Source of the DNA: Bacteroidales bacterium Barb4
Lineage (GTDB): Bacteria; Bacteroidota; Bacteroidia; Bacteroidales; Tannerellaceae
Length of the DNA: 38,589 nucleotides
Direction: 5' to 3'
NCBI GenBank assembly: GCA_001657575.1
Contig: LBCX01000005.1
Coordinates: 1-38,589 of the forward strand
In this document: piece after piece, positions 1 through 10,082 of the stretch
Numbering within the stretch: position 1 is the stretch's first letter
Layout: each line of letters opens with the position of its first letter
Notes under the pieces: model-generated
Told to the model about the DNA's origin: nothing
Seen by the model: only the letters and a program-made list of their open reading frames with translations
Databases searched by the model: none
Made by a program: the position numbers and the translations under genes

Positions 1-450
1 CTGTGCATTGATTTTGCCTTTACTCACACGGACAGGTGACAAAGACCGGTCTTCCGCGGTTGAGTTCAAGCGTTGTCCTGAGGGTGTTTTATGAAGGATT
101 TGGAGAATTGGACGAAAGGCAATCCTACGGATAATCTTGCAGTTAAGAGTATGAATACACTTGCCGGATGAAACAGAGGATTTGATATTTTGGACACCCT
201 ACCCAAAGGGGCGACCACACAAGGGAAGAAGAGAACATGTTAATTTGCCAAGGTAGGCCGTTTGGTAAAATTTGCAGACCGTCTTTGTTTTTATGAAATG
301 TTTACTATGTTTGTCCTGTTAAACTGCGAAGGGGAAAGGTAGAATAACAGGACAGAATAACAGCTGTTTACGGTACGCGAATACGACATTCGGGCGGTTC
401 TGTTGTTTATATGAATGTTGACTTAAATTATTAATCTAAAATTAATTTGT
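1..450. other. Non-coding leader upstream of the SusC gene
   Basis: No reading frame that I can support lies here. I looked for riboswitch-like conserved blocks and recognised none. The only interpretable signals are the Bacteroidota-type promoter listed separately and an AT-rich stretch immediately before the SusC start codon. The left part may be the tail of an unseen upstream transcription unit. Confidence 0.5.
284..313 (+). promoter_or_regulatory. Putative Bacteroidota housekeeping promoter for the susCD pair
   Basis: TTTG at 284-287 is followed after 18 bases by TATGTTTG at 306-313. This matches the TTTG / TAnnTTTG pattern known for the Bacteroidota primary sigma factor, with a spacer one base shorter than usual. 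It would give a 5' leader of about 130 bases before the SusC start at 451. Confidence 0.45.
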
Positions 451-3390
451 ATGAAACGAAAAAACAGGGTTTGTTTACTTGCCGTGTTGATGTTTTTTTG
501 CTTGACAGCTGCTTTTGCCCAGTCCACGGTCAGGGGAAAGGTGATTGATGAACTTGGCGACCCTATTCCCGGAGCCAACATCCTTGAAAGAGGGACGACC
601 AACGGTGTCGTGACCGACATCAACGGCGAATACACGCTGGTAATAAGCAATTCTCGACGTTCCGTTCTCCGCATCTCCTTTGTCGGTTATAATACCAAAG
701 ACGAGGTTGCCAACGGACGCCGCTCGATAGACGTAAAACTTGAACCTTCTGTTATCAATCTGGGGGAAGTGGTAGCCATCGGTTACGGCTCGCAGCTTCG
801 CCGTTCAATTACGGGTTCGGTAGCCAATGTGTCGGCTAAGGACTTCAACAAAGGGGCGACCCGTGATGTCTCCGACTTGTTGCAAGGCAAGGTTGCCGGT
901 TTGGTGGTAGCCTCCGGCCCGGGCGATGTAACGCGCGGCGGTCAGGTGCATTTGCGCGGGGTGTCCACGTTGCAGAACGACCAGGGTCCGATGGTTGTTG
1001 TTGACGGTATTCCGGGCGGCGATATGTCCACCGTGCCTCCCGGCGATATTGAAAGCGTTTCCATATTGAAGGATGCTTCTTCCGCCGCTATCTACGGTTC
1101 GCGTGCTGCCGGCGGTGTTATTCTGGTTACTACCAAAAGAGGTGCCGGAGCAAAGACGCAAATAGATTACAGCGGCTATGTAACAGCCGACCATGTAGCC
1201 AACAAGCCCGACATGATGAATGCCACCGAATGGCGTCAAGCCAACACAGATTTGGGAAATGACATCACAGCCTACAAAATGTACAATGCCGACACCGACT
1301 GGTTCGGTGAAATGTTTCGCACAAGTATCTCCCAAAACCACTCCCTTTCCCTGTCGGGAGGAACTCCGAAGAGCAACTACCGCGCTTCTTATTCTTACAT
1401 GGATCGCGAGGGTATCGCCCGCGACAACAAGCTGAAACGCCACAACTTCCGTTTCCAATTCCAGCAACGCGCCATCAACGACCGCCTGCGTATCGGTTTA
1501 ACCGCTGCGGGTACAATCATTGACATGCAATTCCCTTTTTGGGATGACTATATTCATGCCTATAACCTTCCCCCCGTATATCCGGTATATGAAAAAGACG
1601 GTAGTACTTATTTCACGGGTATGAGCGGTTTCGACATGGGCAATCCGGTACAAAATCAGATTGAAAACTACAACGGAAGTGCCAACAACAACTTCTACGG
1701 CATCGGTGACGTTCAGTTTGACTTCACGGAGAGTTTCAATGTAAAGGGTCTGTTCTACAAGGGCAGAAACACCAGCGACCAAAGCCGCTGGGAAAGTCCG
1801 AGCAACGCGCGCGGAGGCGGCAGCAACGGTCTGGCTATCCGTCAAGCCGGCACATCAAGCCGCGACCTGATGGAATTGACGGCAAACTATAACAATACTT
1901 TCGGCAAACACAAATTAGACGCTGTCGCCGGTTATTCATGGGAAATCAACCGGTATCAGGGTCAGCGGTCGCAGGCTACGGACTTTGCCGTAGGCGGTGC
2001 CATGGGAGCCAACAGCATACAGTCGGGACTTTCGCCGGAGGTTTCTTCGTCAAAGAACGAGTACAAGCTGATTTCTTTCTACGCCCGTGCCCAATACAAC
2101 TATGCCGAAAAGTATATGCTCGCCGCAACGGTACGCCGCGACGGTTCTTCCAAGTTCGGCGCAAACCACAAATGGGGTACTTTCCCGTCGGTATCCGCCG
2201 CCTGGTCTCTTTCGCATGAAGACTTCATGGATGACGTAAAATGGGTGAGAGACGTGAAACTGCGTGCCGGATACGGTGTAACGGGTAATCAGGACGGTTT
2301 GCAACCTTATAAATCATTGAAACTGTACGAAGCCGCAGGGCTGTATTACGACAACGGCGGTCTGCCGATGGCATTCAAACTTTCACATAACGCCAATCCC
2401 AATTTGAAGTGGGAATCCACCTCCATGTTAAACGTAGGTTTGGACTTCTCCCTGTTTGACGGTCGCTTGGGCGGAAGCATTGAATGGTATGACAAGGAAA
2501 CCTCCGACATGCTTTACTCCTATAAAGTGCCGACTCCGACGTATATCTATGACCGTCTTCAGGCAAACGTGGGAGACATGAGCAACAAGGGGATTGAAAT
2601 GATGCTGAGCTTTGACATCCTTCGCGGCAAGTCGTTCAACTGGAACACTACCCTCAATCTGGCTCATAACCAGAACAAAGTCACCCGTCTGTCCAATGAA
2701 TTTCATACCGTAGAACGCATTTATACGGGTGATTCATATACTATTCGCGGATCAGCCGGCGTAACCTCGCACGTTGTGGAAGTAGGCTATCCCATCGGAC
2801 AGTTCTTCATGCTCAAATGCAACGGTTTGGATGAGAATGGTAATTTCGATATGGTAGATATGAATGGTGACGGGCAAATCACGGACGATGACCGCACCTA
2901 TGTGGGCGATGCACAACCCGACCTGACTTTCGGCTGGGACAACTCTTTCAGCTGGAAGAAATGGGATGCCGGTTTCTCCGTTCGCGGATCAATAGGCAAC
3001 AAGGTGTTGAACAATCCCTTGGCCGCTTACGGCAACAATACCTACATCAGCGGGACAAACGCCATAAAGAACGACCACCTGATGGATTTCAAGGAATCCT
3101 CCCGCCTCAGCTCTTTCTATATTGAAGACGCTTCTTTTGCCCGCCTGGATAATCTGTCGGTCGGATATACGTTCGATACGAAAAAGGTCGGCTGGTTAAG
3201 TGCCCTTCGCCTGTATGCAGCCGCTCAAAACGTGTTTGTTCTTACCGGTTATTCGGGATTAGACCCCGAAGTGGAGCTTTTCCGCGGCGGCGGCGGCGAT
3301 CCTGATGCAGGCTTGTCTCCCGGTATCGAAGCGCGCAACTACTTCCCCAAAGCCCGTTCTTTCACCTTCGGGGCTAATTTAACATTCTAA
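451..3390 (+). CDS. SusC/RagA-family TonB-linked outer membrane protein
   Basis: This is an outer-membrane TonB-dependent transporter of the SusC family, which forms a lidded complex with its SusD partner to import oligomeric or peptide nutrients. Visible parts in order are a signal peptide ending about residue 23 (AFA before QSTVRGKV), a carboxypeptidase-regulatory-like beta-sandwich (about 25-110), a plug domain with a VVVDGIPGG motif and the SAAIYGSRAAGGVILVTTK stretch typical of SusC, then a long 22-strand barrel ending FTFGANLTF. The length of 979 residues is usual. The SusD gene follows after 19 bases, so the two are co-transcribed. No glycoside hydrolase, sulfatase or anti-sigma gene is beside it, so the substrate cannot be read from context. 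There is no evident link to the nitrogenase genes. Confidence 0.95.
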   Translation: MKRKNRVCLLAVLMFFCLTAAFAQSTVRGKVIDELGDPIPGANILERGTTNGVVTDINGEYTLVISNSRRSVLRISFVGYNTKDEVANGRRSIDVKLEPSVINLGEVVAIGYGSQLRRSITGSVANVSAKDFNKGATRDVSDLLQGKVAGLVVASGPGDVTRGGQVHLRGVSTLQNDQGPMVVVDGIPGGDMSTVPPGDIESVSILKDASSAAIYGSRAAGGVILVTTKRGAGAKTQIDYSGYVTADHVANKPDMMNATEWRQANTDLGNDITAYKMYNADTDWFGEMFRTSISQNHSLSLSGGTPKSNYRASYSYMDREGIARDNKLKRHNFRFQFQQRAINDRLRIGLTAAGTIIDMQFPFWDDYIHAYNLPPVYPVYEKDGSTYFTGMSGFDMGNPVQNQIENYNGSANNNFYGIGDVQFDFTESFNVKGLFYKGRNTSDQSRWESPSNARGGGSNGLAIRQAGTSSRDLMELTANYNNTFGKHKLDAVAGYSWEINRYQGQRSQATDFAVGGAMGANSIQSGLSPEVSSSKNEYKLISFYARAQYNYAEKYMLAATVRRDGSSKFGANHKWGTFPSVSAAWSLSHEDFMDDVKWVRDVKLRAGYGVTGNQDGLQPYKSLKLYEAAGLYYDNGGLPMAFKLSHNANPNLKWESTSMLNVGLDFSLFDGRLGGSIEWYDKETSDMLYSYKVPTPTYIYDRLQANVGDMSNKGIEMMLSFDILRGKSFNWNTTLNLAHNQNKVTRLSNEFHTVERIYTGDSYTIRGSAGVTSHVVEVGYPIGQFFMLKCNGLDENGNFDMVDMNGDGQITDDDRTYVGDAQPDLTFGWDNSFSWKKWDAGFSVRGSIGNKVLNNPLAAYGNNTYISGTNAIKNDHLMDFKESSRLSSFYIEDASFARLDNLSVGYTFDTKKVGWLSALRLYAAAQNVFVLTGYSGLDPEVELFRGGGGDPDAGLSPGIEARNYFPKARSFTFGANLTF

Positions 3391-3409
3391 TTAAAAAACA
3401 GATAACAGT

Positions 3410-5059
3410 ATGAAAAAGAAAATAATATTCTTGCTTGCTGGCATTGTATCGGTTTTGTCAATGCCGTCATGTACCGATTTGGACGAGAAAGTATATGACA
3501 AAATGCAACCCGGCGACCAGTACGGCAGTACGGAAGCTGAAGTAAAAGCCATGATGGGAAACACCTACAACACCTTGAAGTCTTATTTGAACGAAAGGTT
3601 CCTGTATCTTTCCGAAAACGCAGGCTCCATGGCAGTGACACCTACACGCTACGGCGGTGACTGGTACGACGGCGGGCAGTTCCGCGAATTTTACATGCAC
3701 ACTTGGACGGCGCAGACCAGACAGATACACACGGCATGGGTATCCGCCTCCTCAGCCATCGCCACCTGCAACGCAACGATTGACATGCTCGAAAAGTCAA
3801 GTTTCTTCAAGGCTGCCAATGCTGCCCAACAGAAAGAATACATCGCCTCCATGCGCGGAGTGCGGGCATTCTGGTATTACGTCATGCTGGATAACTGGGG
3901 CAACATACCTCTTGTCACCGAGTATGAAGACCATGAAGACCTTGAACACCATGAGCATGGAGAAGGCGAACTACCCGAAATCACACCACGGCAGGAAGCA
4001 TTCGACTGGCTCGTAAAGGAAGTGAATGAAATAATCAGTGACTGTCCCGATGCCTCCGATGCCAACTACGGCAAGTTCACCCAAAAAGCCGCTTATATGC
4101 TGCTCGCCAAACTCTATCTCAATGCCGAAGCTTGGAAGGTAAACGTTGAGGGCAATGCCTATCAGGAATGTATAAAGGCTTGTAATAATATCATGGAATT
4201 GGGTGGTTATGAACTTGCTCCTAATTGGAGCGACAACTTCGCCTACACAAATCCGCGTCCGAAAGAAGCTATCCTTACAGCCTGTTACAGCGATAAGGAC
4301 GCTAATGCCGATTTCTGCTTCCGCATGATGAACCTTACCCTGCACTACTCCGACGGCGCCTCCGAAGGAGGCAGATATTCCGCTCAGAACGGTATAATCG
4401 CCCAACCCGACTATGTCCAACTGTTTGTTGACAACAATGATCCGCGCCTCAACGCCACTTTCCGTATCGGACAACGTTTCAACCAGTCCACAGGTGCTCA
4501 ATTGACGACAGGGCAGAACAACGATCCCTTAAACTACACTATCAATACGGACTTCGTTGATAACATTGGATACGATGATACCAATTGGCGCGATGTGAAG
4601 CAGGAATCCGGTGCACGTTGTCAGAAATGGCCGTATGTAAACGGTCTTGGCGGTGCCATGAATAATCACTTTCACATCTTCCGCCTCGCCGATGTCTATC
4701 TGATGAAAGCGGAAGCCATGTTCCGCGAAGGAGATGTCAGTGGTGCTACACAAATGGTAAACTATGTTCGCGAACGCGCCTACGACAGCTTCAAAAGAGA
4801 CGATGACTATGTGCCCCTTACCAATGTAAACCTTGAAAGAATAGCTTTGGAACGCAAATTAGAACTTGCATGGGAAGGCTGGTCTCGTCAGGATGACATT
4901 CGCTTCGGGACATTCGAGAAAGGATCATGGTCAGCCTCCAAGTGCGATAGAAAAGAAGGTGAGGATTTTAAGTTATTGTATCCCATACCTCTGGATGCTT
5001 GGCAGACAAATCAGAAGCTGAAACAGAATCCGGGCTATCCTAAATTCCCCAATCAATAA
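3410..5059 (+). CDS. SusD/RagB-family nutrient-binding outer membrane lipoprotein
   Basis: This is the surface lipoprotein partner of the preceding SusC protein and captures substrate above the barrel. A lipoprotein signal peptide ends at SMPSC with Cys21 as the lipidated residue. The SusD-like tetratricopeptide body follows, including RGVRAFWYYVMLDNWGNIPL (about 145-165), LADVYLMKAEAMFREG and the C-terminal ERKLELAWEGWSRQDDIRFG segment that typifies the family. At 549 residues it is full length. A strong terminator begins 12 bases after the stop codon, so the operon is just the pair. The ligand is unknown. Confidence 0.95.
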   Translation: MKKKIIFLLAGIVSVLSMPSCTDLDEKVYDKMQPGDQYGSTEAEVKAMMGNTYNTLKSYLNERFLYLSENAGSMAVTPTRYGGDWYDGGQFREFYMHTWTAQTRQIHTAWVSASSAIATCNATIDMLEKSSFFKAANAAQQKEYIASMRGVRAFWYYVMLDNWGNIPLVTEYEDHEDLEHHEHGEGELPEITPRQEAFDWLVKEVNEIISDCPDASDANYGKFTQKAAYMLLAKLYLNAEAWKVNVEGNAYQECIKACNNIMELGGYELAPNWSDNFAYTNPRPKEAILTACYSDKDANADFCFRMMNLTLHYSDGASEGGRYSAQNGIIAQPDYVQLFVDNNDPRLNATFRIGQRFNQSTGAQLTTGQNNDPLNYTINTDFVDNIGYDDTNWRDVKQESGARCQKWPYVNGLGGAMNNHFHIFRLADVYLMKAEAMFREGDVSGATQMVNYVRERAYDSFKRDDDYVPLTNVNLERIALERKLELAWEGWSRQDDIRFGTFEKGSWSASKCDRKEGEDFKLLYPIPLDAWQTNQKLKQNPGYPKFPNQ

Positions 5060-5071
5060 CATGTAAAGGCA

Positions 5072-5118
5072 AAACCGCCGCAGAGACCCGTAAGGGTTCT
5101 GCGGCGGTTTTTTTTTCT
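5072..5118 (+). terminator. Strong intrinsic terminator after susD
   Basis: AAACCGCCGCAGA pairs with TCTGCGGCGGTTT around a short GACCCGTAAGGGT segment that can itself fold, and the right arm runs into nine or more T residues. It lies between two convergent genes. The A-rich left flank would let it also serve the opposing gene. Confidence 0.9.
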
Positions 5119-5146
5119 CCGTGTTCTCCGCGCCTCTGTGGTGAAA

Positions 5147-5830
5147 TCACATTTCCGGTTGCGGCGTAAAGCGGTAAGCCGTGCTCCAGGGTCCGAATTC
5201 CCCCTTGCTGTTGAACCAGCGGAAGCGGGCGGTGTGCGGTACGTCATACGCTTCGCTGTCGAACACCTTGGTAAAGATGCTTTTGGTCACAATCTCGTGA
5301 TAGGGACATTCCTCCGGACGAAGATTTTCGCCGACTCCGTAGCAAAACTCGCAACCGCTCGTTCCGGCAGGTTTGCCCACTCTTTTGCTCTGCGGGGTAT
5401 GAAAGATACGAAATTCCACCTGACCGCTCGTCTTCAATGAGATTTCCGCATAAACTTTCTGTTCGGGTATGGGAACCGGCACGGGTTTCTTGCGCATTTC
5501 GGCAGGCAGCCCCATTCCCACCCGTGCAGCCGGCGACACAAACGGGTTGGTCATTACGTAGCGAATGAGCCAGTCCACAACCACCTGATCGGTCGCTTTC
5601 TCGTAATCCTTCAGCTCCTGACAAACCTCCGGCGTACAGGTATGCGGGTTTTCCCAACGTTCCACAATGTTCAGATAGCCGGTAATAACGTTGCCAAGTT
5701 CGGTGCTGGCAGCCTGCGGAATGTTATAAGCCGCCAGATTCTCCTTTGTGTCCAGGTAAACATTGTCCAATACTTCCAGTTTGCCGCGCGGATTCGCCTT
5801 TTTGTAATCTGATAATCTGCTTAATTTCAT
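5147..5830 (-). CDS. Uncharacterised 227-aa protein
   Basis: I do not recognise this family. The protein has no signal peptide or membrane segment. The N-terminal 110 residues look helical. A beta-rich C-terminal part ends in ARFRWFNSKGEFGPWSTAYRF, which resembles a fibronectin type III-like strand pattern. A cluster CEFCYGVGENLRPEECPYH (about residues 163-180) carries three Cys and a His and could bind metal. It stands alone, convergent with susD, and codon use looks native. A TATATTTG -7 element (complement of 5871-5878) lies about 40 bases upstream of the start. Proteins of this general shape in Bacteroidales are usually annotated hypothetical. Confidence 0.75.
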   Translation of the reverse strand: MKLSRLSDYKKANPRGKLEVLDNVYLDTKENLAAYNIPQAASTELGNVITGYLNIVERWENPHTCTPEVCQELKDYEKATDQVVVDWLIRYVMTNPFVSPAARVGMGLPAEMRKKPVPVPIPEQKVYAEISLKTSGQVEFRIFHTPQSKRVGKPAGTSGCEFCYGVGENLRPEECPYHEIVTKSIFTKVFDSEAYDVPHTARFRWFNSKGEFGPWSTAYRFTPQPEM

Positions 5831-5870
5831 TGTATTAAATATTAAGGGTTAGTAATACGAATATCGGGGG

Positions 5871-5878
5871 CAAATATA
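5871..5878 (-). promoter_or_regulatory. Putative -7 element for the 227-aa gene
   Basis: The complement reads TATATTTG, a perfect TAnnTTTG. A TTTG lies only 12 bases further upstream, too close for a canonical -33 box, so only the -7 part is well supported. Confidence 0.35.
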
Positions 5879-5970
5879 ATAACCCTGTTTCAAAAAGAAA
5901 AAAAGTTTCTGCTTTTTTTGCAGTATATTACGAAAAAAATACAGTTCACCCCCTCTCCTGTTAAAAAAAA

Positions 5971-6320
5971 GCTATCCTTCTTTTTTAGCGGCTATTCTTC
6001 TTGAATTTCCGCTATTCTTCTTGTTTAGCCGCTATTCTTCTTGTTTAGCTGCTATTCTTCTTGTTTAGCCGCTATTCTTTTTAGCGGCTATCTTTCTTTT
6101 TTAGCTGCTATTCTTCTTGTTTAGCCGTATTCTTCTTGAATTTCCGCTATTCTTCTTTTTTAGCTGCTATCTTTCTTTTTTAGCCGCTATCTTTCTTGTT
6201 TAGCTGCTATCTTTCTTGTTTAGCTGCTATCCTTCTTGTTTAGCTGCCATCCTTCTTGTTTAGCCGCTATCCCTTTTGAATAGCAGAAATTCAGGAAGAA
6301 TAGCTGCCATCCTTTGTGAA
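5971..6320. repeat. Array of about 17 degenerate 20-bp tandem repeats
   Basis: The unit is close to GCTATTCTTCTTGTTTAGCC, with variants carrying TGAATTTCC or TTTTTTAGC. GC-rich tips (GGCTA, AGCC) alternate with pyrimidine-rich bodies on one strand. The array fills most of the gap between the 227-aa gene and the defence island. Relatives occur downstream of nifV at 15409-15560, so it is a dispersed repeat family and not a single local expansion. No coding function is apparent. Confidence 0.85.
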
Positions 6321-6362
6321 GCATCACCCGCCTTTAAAGTGTTTGCAAATAAATACGTGATA

Positions 6363-6656
6363 AGAATTAGTTTATATTTAATGTTTCACAGCAGTCCCGA
6401 AGGGACAGAAGATTTCAGCCCCACATGAAGCGCAGCGGAATGTGGGGTTTTAAGGGACGATACCGCCAAGAAAGTTCTGAAAGAACAATACAAAATCAAA
6501 ATACAGCCTGTATTATCCGGTCGTTCTTTCAGAACTTATTGGTAACAGCTTTTTTAACCCCACATTCCCCCACATTCCGCTGCGCTTCATGTGGGGCTGA
6601 AATCTTCTGTCCCTTCGGGACTACCGCGCAGCATTTAGATATAATTAAACCAATTC
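6363..6656. mobile_element. Foldback (MITE-like) element with long inverted arms
   Basis: The left arm (6393-6450) and right arm (6556-6622) are near-perfect inverted copies. They begin AGTCCCGAAGGGACAG and contain CCCCACATGAAGCGCAGCGG. The right arm carries a short internal duplication of CCCCACATTCC. Outer flanks continue the inversion less exactly (GAATTAGTTTATATTTAATG against its complement). A nested pair, CTGAAAGAAC with GTTCTTTCAG, sits in the loop. There is no transposase. Sequences with the same arms occur at 11555-11894 and 30940-31050. Confidence 0.75.
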
Positions 6657-6711
6657 GTATTACGTACTTAAAAGAATTAATTTGAAAGAAATTTATCCGC
6701 AATCGATACCC

Positions 6712-7011
6712 ATGCTTAAAAATGCTTTCTTTGTGAATCTCTTGGGTTTACCTCAAAAACATGCTGAAAAGAAGTTGCAGTGGGGTATTTTGGAAAAACA
6801 TGAAAGAGTTTGTTCTTGAAATGAGTAAAGATTTTCTTTTTGTGGGAAGCGAATATCCCCTGCAAGTGGGCAACGAGGCTGACCGTAGCATGACAGAATA
6901 TGCCATGAGCCACAGCCGCAGTCCTGCATAATTACCGAATATCAACGACTACTTATTCTGAAAGAAGCGTTGCAACATTTTTTGGAGGAGTTTATACAGT
7001 TTTTAAATTAG
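6712..7011 (+). pseudogene. Remnant of a YhcG/DUF1016-family PDDEXK nuclease
   Basis: Three short frames joined by frameshifts read like the C-terminal half of DUF1016 proteins. They are LGLPQKHAEKKLQWGILEKH (frame of 6712), then MKEFVLEMSKDFLFVGSEY and LQVGNEADRSMTEYAMSHSR (stop after SRSPA), then ITEYQRLLILKEALQHFLEE ending at TAG 7009-7011. The stretch between VGNE and EYAM that should carry the catalytic core is missing. DUF1016 proteins are common within type I restriction loci, which fits the neighbours. The KAP start codon follows after 8 bases, so the pair once formed one operon. The family call rests on remembered motifs only. Confidence 0.55.
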
Positions 7012-7019
7012 AAAAAGAT

Positions 7020-10000
7020 ATGGAACACAAATTTATTATAGATAAAGAAATCAATCTGAATGATAGTGATTTTCTTAAAACGAAGATTTATTCCAAAAAT
7101 ATGACCGATATTATAAACAATTCAGTATCCAATAAAGTTTTTACTATTGGATTGTTTGGCAATTGGGGTACTGGAAAATCGTCTCTTATTAAAACTTCTG
7201 AAAATGATTTTGAAACAGAAAACAAAAAGAAAGTAAATAAAGAAAAGCAAGTAAAATTCATTACTTATGATGCTTGGCAATATGTCAATGATTCATTTAG
7301 AAGAATGTTTTTGCGCAAATTACGTGAAGGTTTGAAATATGAAGAAACCGATTTGATGAAAAAGTTTTATGAGAACGAATCAACTATTGTCGGAAGCAAA
7401 TATCAATTATCCTCAACTCGACTTACATTTATAATATGCGGGTTAATTATTTTGTTAATCATTTTAATTTTTCTTCCTTTTAATATTGAATTTAAAATAC
7501 CAGTATATGCAATATTTACTTTGTTAGGCTTGCTAATAACTATTATTTCGGGTGCTTTTCACCAACTCAAAATCTCTGTTACAAAACCATATTTATTTGC
7601 ACCTGAACAATTTGAAGAATGTTTTAAAGAAATTGCATCGAATTCCTTGTCAAAGACAAATAAAGTTCTGAAATGGATTAAAGATAACAACTCCATTCAA
7701 AATTTATATAAACTCGTTATTGTAATTGATAATATTGACCGTTGTAGTAATGATGTCGCCTATAATTTACTTACGGATATTAAAACTTTCTTGAGTTCGG
7801 AACCGTATAGCATAGTGTTTGTAATTCCAGTTGATGATGAAGCGCTGAAAAATCACATTATTAAAAACAGCAAAGGTGATACTGATTGCAATAAAGAAAA
7901 AGAAGAGTTTTTACGCAAATTTTTCAATGTTACCATTCGTATTAAGCCTTATGGCGAAACGGATATGTATGCTTTTGCAAAGCAGATTTGTGAAAAGTCG
8001 AAACTAAATTTTAAACCTGATACTATCAATGTAGCTTCAAAAGAGTTTGCAACTAATCCGCGTAGAATAATTCAGTTGCTCAATAATCTGTTGGCAGAAA
8101 TGAATTATTACGATGTTGATTTTGCCAAAAAAAATGAAACACTGATTTGTTGTATTTTAATAATCAGAGAAGAATATCCCGAATATTACAAAGCAATTAT
8201 CAATGCCCCTAAAATATTTAACGATGAATATCAAGGCGATGAGGAATATATAAAACGATTTATTCGCATTGCTCAAACTGCACTCGGAAAAATTGAAATA
8301 GCTAATTTAAGTAGAGTTTTGACTAATTCGTACCACCAATTCGATGATATTGCGACAGATATTAAGGATGCAATTGAAACTTTTAATGCTGAAAAAGTTT
8401 TAAGCGTGTGGAATCAAGAAAAAGAACGAATAAGTGATTATATATTTGATAGATTAGACAATGCAATCAAAAATAATTTAATAGATACAGATTTGGTTGC
8501 ATATTTTGATTTGATAGCGCAAATCAATGCAGCATATCCAATAGAAACACATTTTACAAAAAAAATCGATGAAAAGATAGTTCCCTATCTTTCAACCGTA
8601 ATATCAAAAACTAAAAACCACGATAATCTTTGTAAATATGCTCTATCAAGAGAAGAACAGGGCTATTGTAAATTAAAAGAAGAAATTATTAGACCAATAA
8701 CTATTGACAATGGTTTTGAAAGCAGAAAATATATGCAGTCACTATTTACGGCCGTGCTGATACATTTTAACGATAAAGAAAGTTTGATGAAATTAAGCCC
8801 TATTTATAATATACATCATAGTTTTATTAATAAAGCGATAGATTTTTCCGAAGAACAATTTGAATATTTGATTTCAGACAAATACATACAAGACCGACTT
8901 GATGAGCTTCCACGGCAAGAAGACAATGAAATATTATTAGACACAGAAACCGAAGAATATCAAAAAATAAAATGGTTGTTTGAAAATAAAAAAAATATTT
9001 CGACCATTACTTATGATTGCTTCTTTGCAAAAATTATTGGAACAACCAATTATAATTTAAAAATGATAGGAAAATCGGTTGATGATATTGCTGAAATATT
9101 AGATTTTTCAAATCCAATATTAAAATTAATTCCAGATAAAAGATTAAAGGAACAACCTCAATCTTTATATAACTTGATTGTGAATGATAGGTGGATAATA
9201 AGTCCAAGATATGTTAATAGTATAGATCCTCCACTTCAAGAACCCTATTACCGACAAAATAATTTTATTGATGAATGTATTGCAACAGATAGCCATATTC
9301 AAAATATAATAGATTTTGTGATAAATATTTATCGGATTTCCAATAACAATACTAAAGTAAAAAATGAAATAGATAAGTTATTGAAAAAATATTCTCTTAA
9401 TAAGGAATTTGTACAACTTATAGAAAAAAAATTTACTTTACAGCCTATTCTCGATTCAATCTTTGACACTAATGACAATTTTAGTGATAAAGATAGACTG
9501 GCAGTATTATTGCATTGCTTTAATCAAGAAGATAACAAAGGAATATACATAATAGCAGATGCTAAATCAAAAGAAAAACTTGACAAATTACTAACTTATG
9601 CCCAAAAAGAAAATTCAACCGAAGTTTTTTCTTTGCTTGAAACACTAATTGCACAAGAACATTATAAAAGTATACTTACAACGTTAATAGTGGCGAAAGA
9701 TAGTTTTTTTGCTAATAGTTTACCACAGCAAATATTAAAATTAGCGATCACTTCTTTTAAGAAAGAAAATTGTAATGATTATGCTGATAATTTTGAGTTT
9801 TTGTCAGTTATAATGCAGAATGGTACTATTGTCCAAAAAGGATATGTAGTAAAAATCCTCAGTGAAAAATTAGACGATAATCAAGATTTAGAGCAAACTT
9901 TAAATTTGATTGATACGATGGAAAATATCTCGGATTTCGATTCTTCTGGATTGTTACACAGTCATTTAGATAGATATCAAAAAGACAATAAAGATAGCAT

Positions 10001-10061
10001 TATGCCTGATATTTCAGACAAAATAAAAGGACTAAAAGAAAAGACTAAAATCAATAAATAG
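7020..10061 (+). CDS. KAP-family P-loop NTPase (membrane-anchored), probable defence gene
   Basis: KAP NTPases are STAND-like ATPases with transmembrane segments inserted in the P-loop domain, and several act in phage defence. The Walker A motif GNWGTGKSS is at 47-55, two hydrophobic helices lie at about 136-153 and 162-179, and Walker B LVIVIDNIDR is at 232-241. A conserved NPRRIIQLLNNL stretch follows. The remaining 650 residues are helical, without a recognisable effector domain. At 1013 residues it is uninterrupted, unlike its broken neighbours. It is strongly AT-rich and uses AAA, AAT and TTA codons far more than the flanking genes, which points to horizontal acquisition. It sits between nuclease and hsdM remnants, as an accessory gene inside a type I restriction locus. 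Confidence 0.85.
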   Translation: MEHKFIIDKEINLNDSDFLKTKIYSKNMTDIINNSVSNKVFTIGLFGNWGTGKSSLIKTSENDFETENKKKVNKEKQVKFITYDAWQYVNDSFRRMFLRKLREGLKYEETDLMKKFYENESTIVGSKYQLSSTRLTFIICGLIILLIILIFLPFNIEFKIPVYAIFTLLGLLITIISGAFHQLKISVTKPYLFAPEQFEECFKEIASNSLSKTNKVLKWIKDNNSIQNLYKLVIVIDNIDRCSNDVAYNLLTDIKTFLSSEPYSIVFVIPVDDEALKNHIIKNSKGDTDCNKEKEEFLRKFFNVTIRIKPYGETDMYAFAKQICEKSKLNFKPDTINVASKEFATNPRRIIQLLNNLLAEMNYYDVDFAKKNETLICCILIIREEYPEYYKAIINAPKIFNDEYQGDEEYIKRFIRIAQTALGKIEIANLSRVLTNSYHQFDDIATDIKDAIETFNAEKVLSVWNQEKERISDYIFDRLDNAIKNNLIDTDLVAYFDLIAQINAAYPIETHFTKKIDEKIVPYLSTVISKTKNHDNLCKYALSREEQGYCKLKEEIIRPITIDNGFESRKYMQSLFTAVLIHFNDKESLMKLSPIYNIHHSFINKAIDFSEEQFEYLISDKYIQDRLDELPRQEDNEILLDTETEEYQKIKWLFENKKNISTITYDCFFAKIIGTTNYNLKMIGKSVDDIAEILDFSNPILKLIPDKRLKEQPQSLYNLIVNDRWIISPRYVNSIDPPLQEPYYRQNNFIDECIATDSHIQNIIDFVINIYRISNNNTKVKNEIDKLLKKYSLNKEFVQLIEKKFTLQPILDSIFDTNDNFSDKDRLAVLLHCFNQEDNKGIYIIADAKSKEKLDKLLTYAQKENSTEVFSLLETLIAQEHYKSILTTLIVAKDSFFANSLPQQILKLAITSFKKENCNDYADNFEFLSVIMQNGTIVQKGYVVKILSEKLDDNQDLEQTLNLIDTMENISDFDSSGLLHSHLDRYQKDNKDSIMPDISDKIKGLKEKTKINK

Positions 10062-10082
10062 AAAAAAACAATTAATAGAATA

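Noticed and set aside
805-1467. 220-codon minus-strand open frame inside the SusC gene
   Set aside because: It overlaps a full-length, clearly conserved SusC reading frame and has no recognisable domain. It is an antisense shadow caused by codon bias.
5971-6320. Possible CRISPR array
   Set aside because: Units are contiguous 20-bp repeats without unique spacers and no cas genes are nearby.
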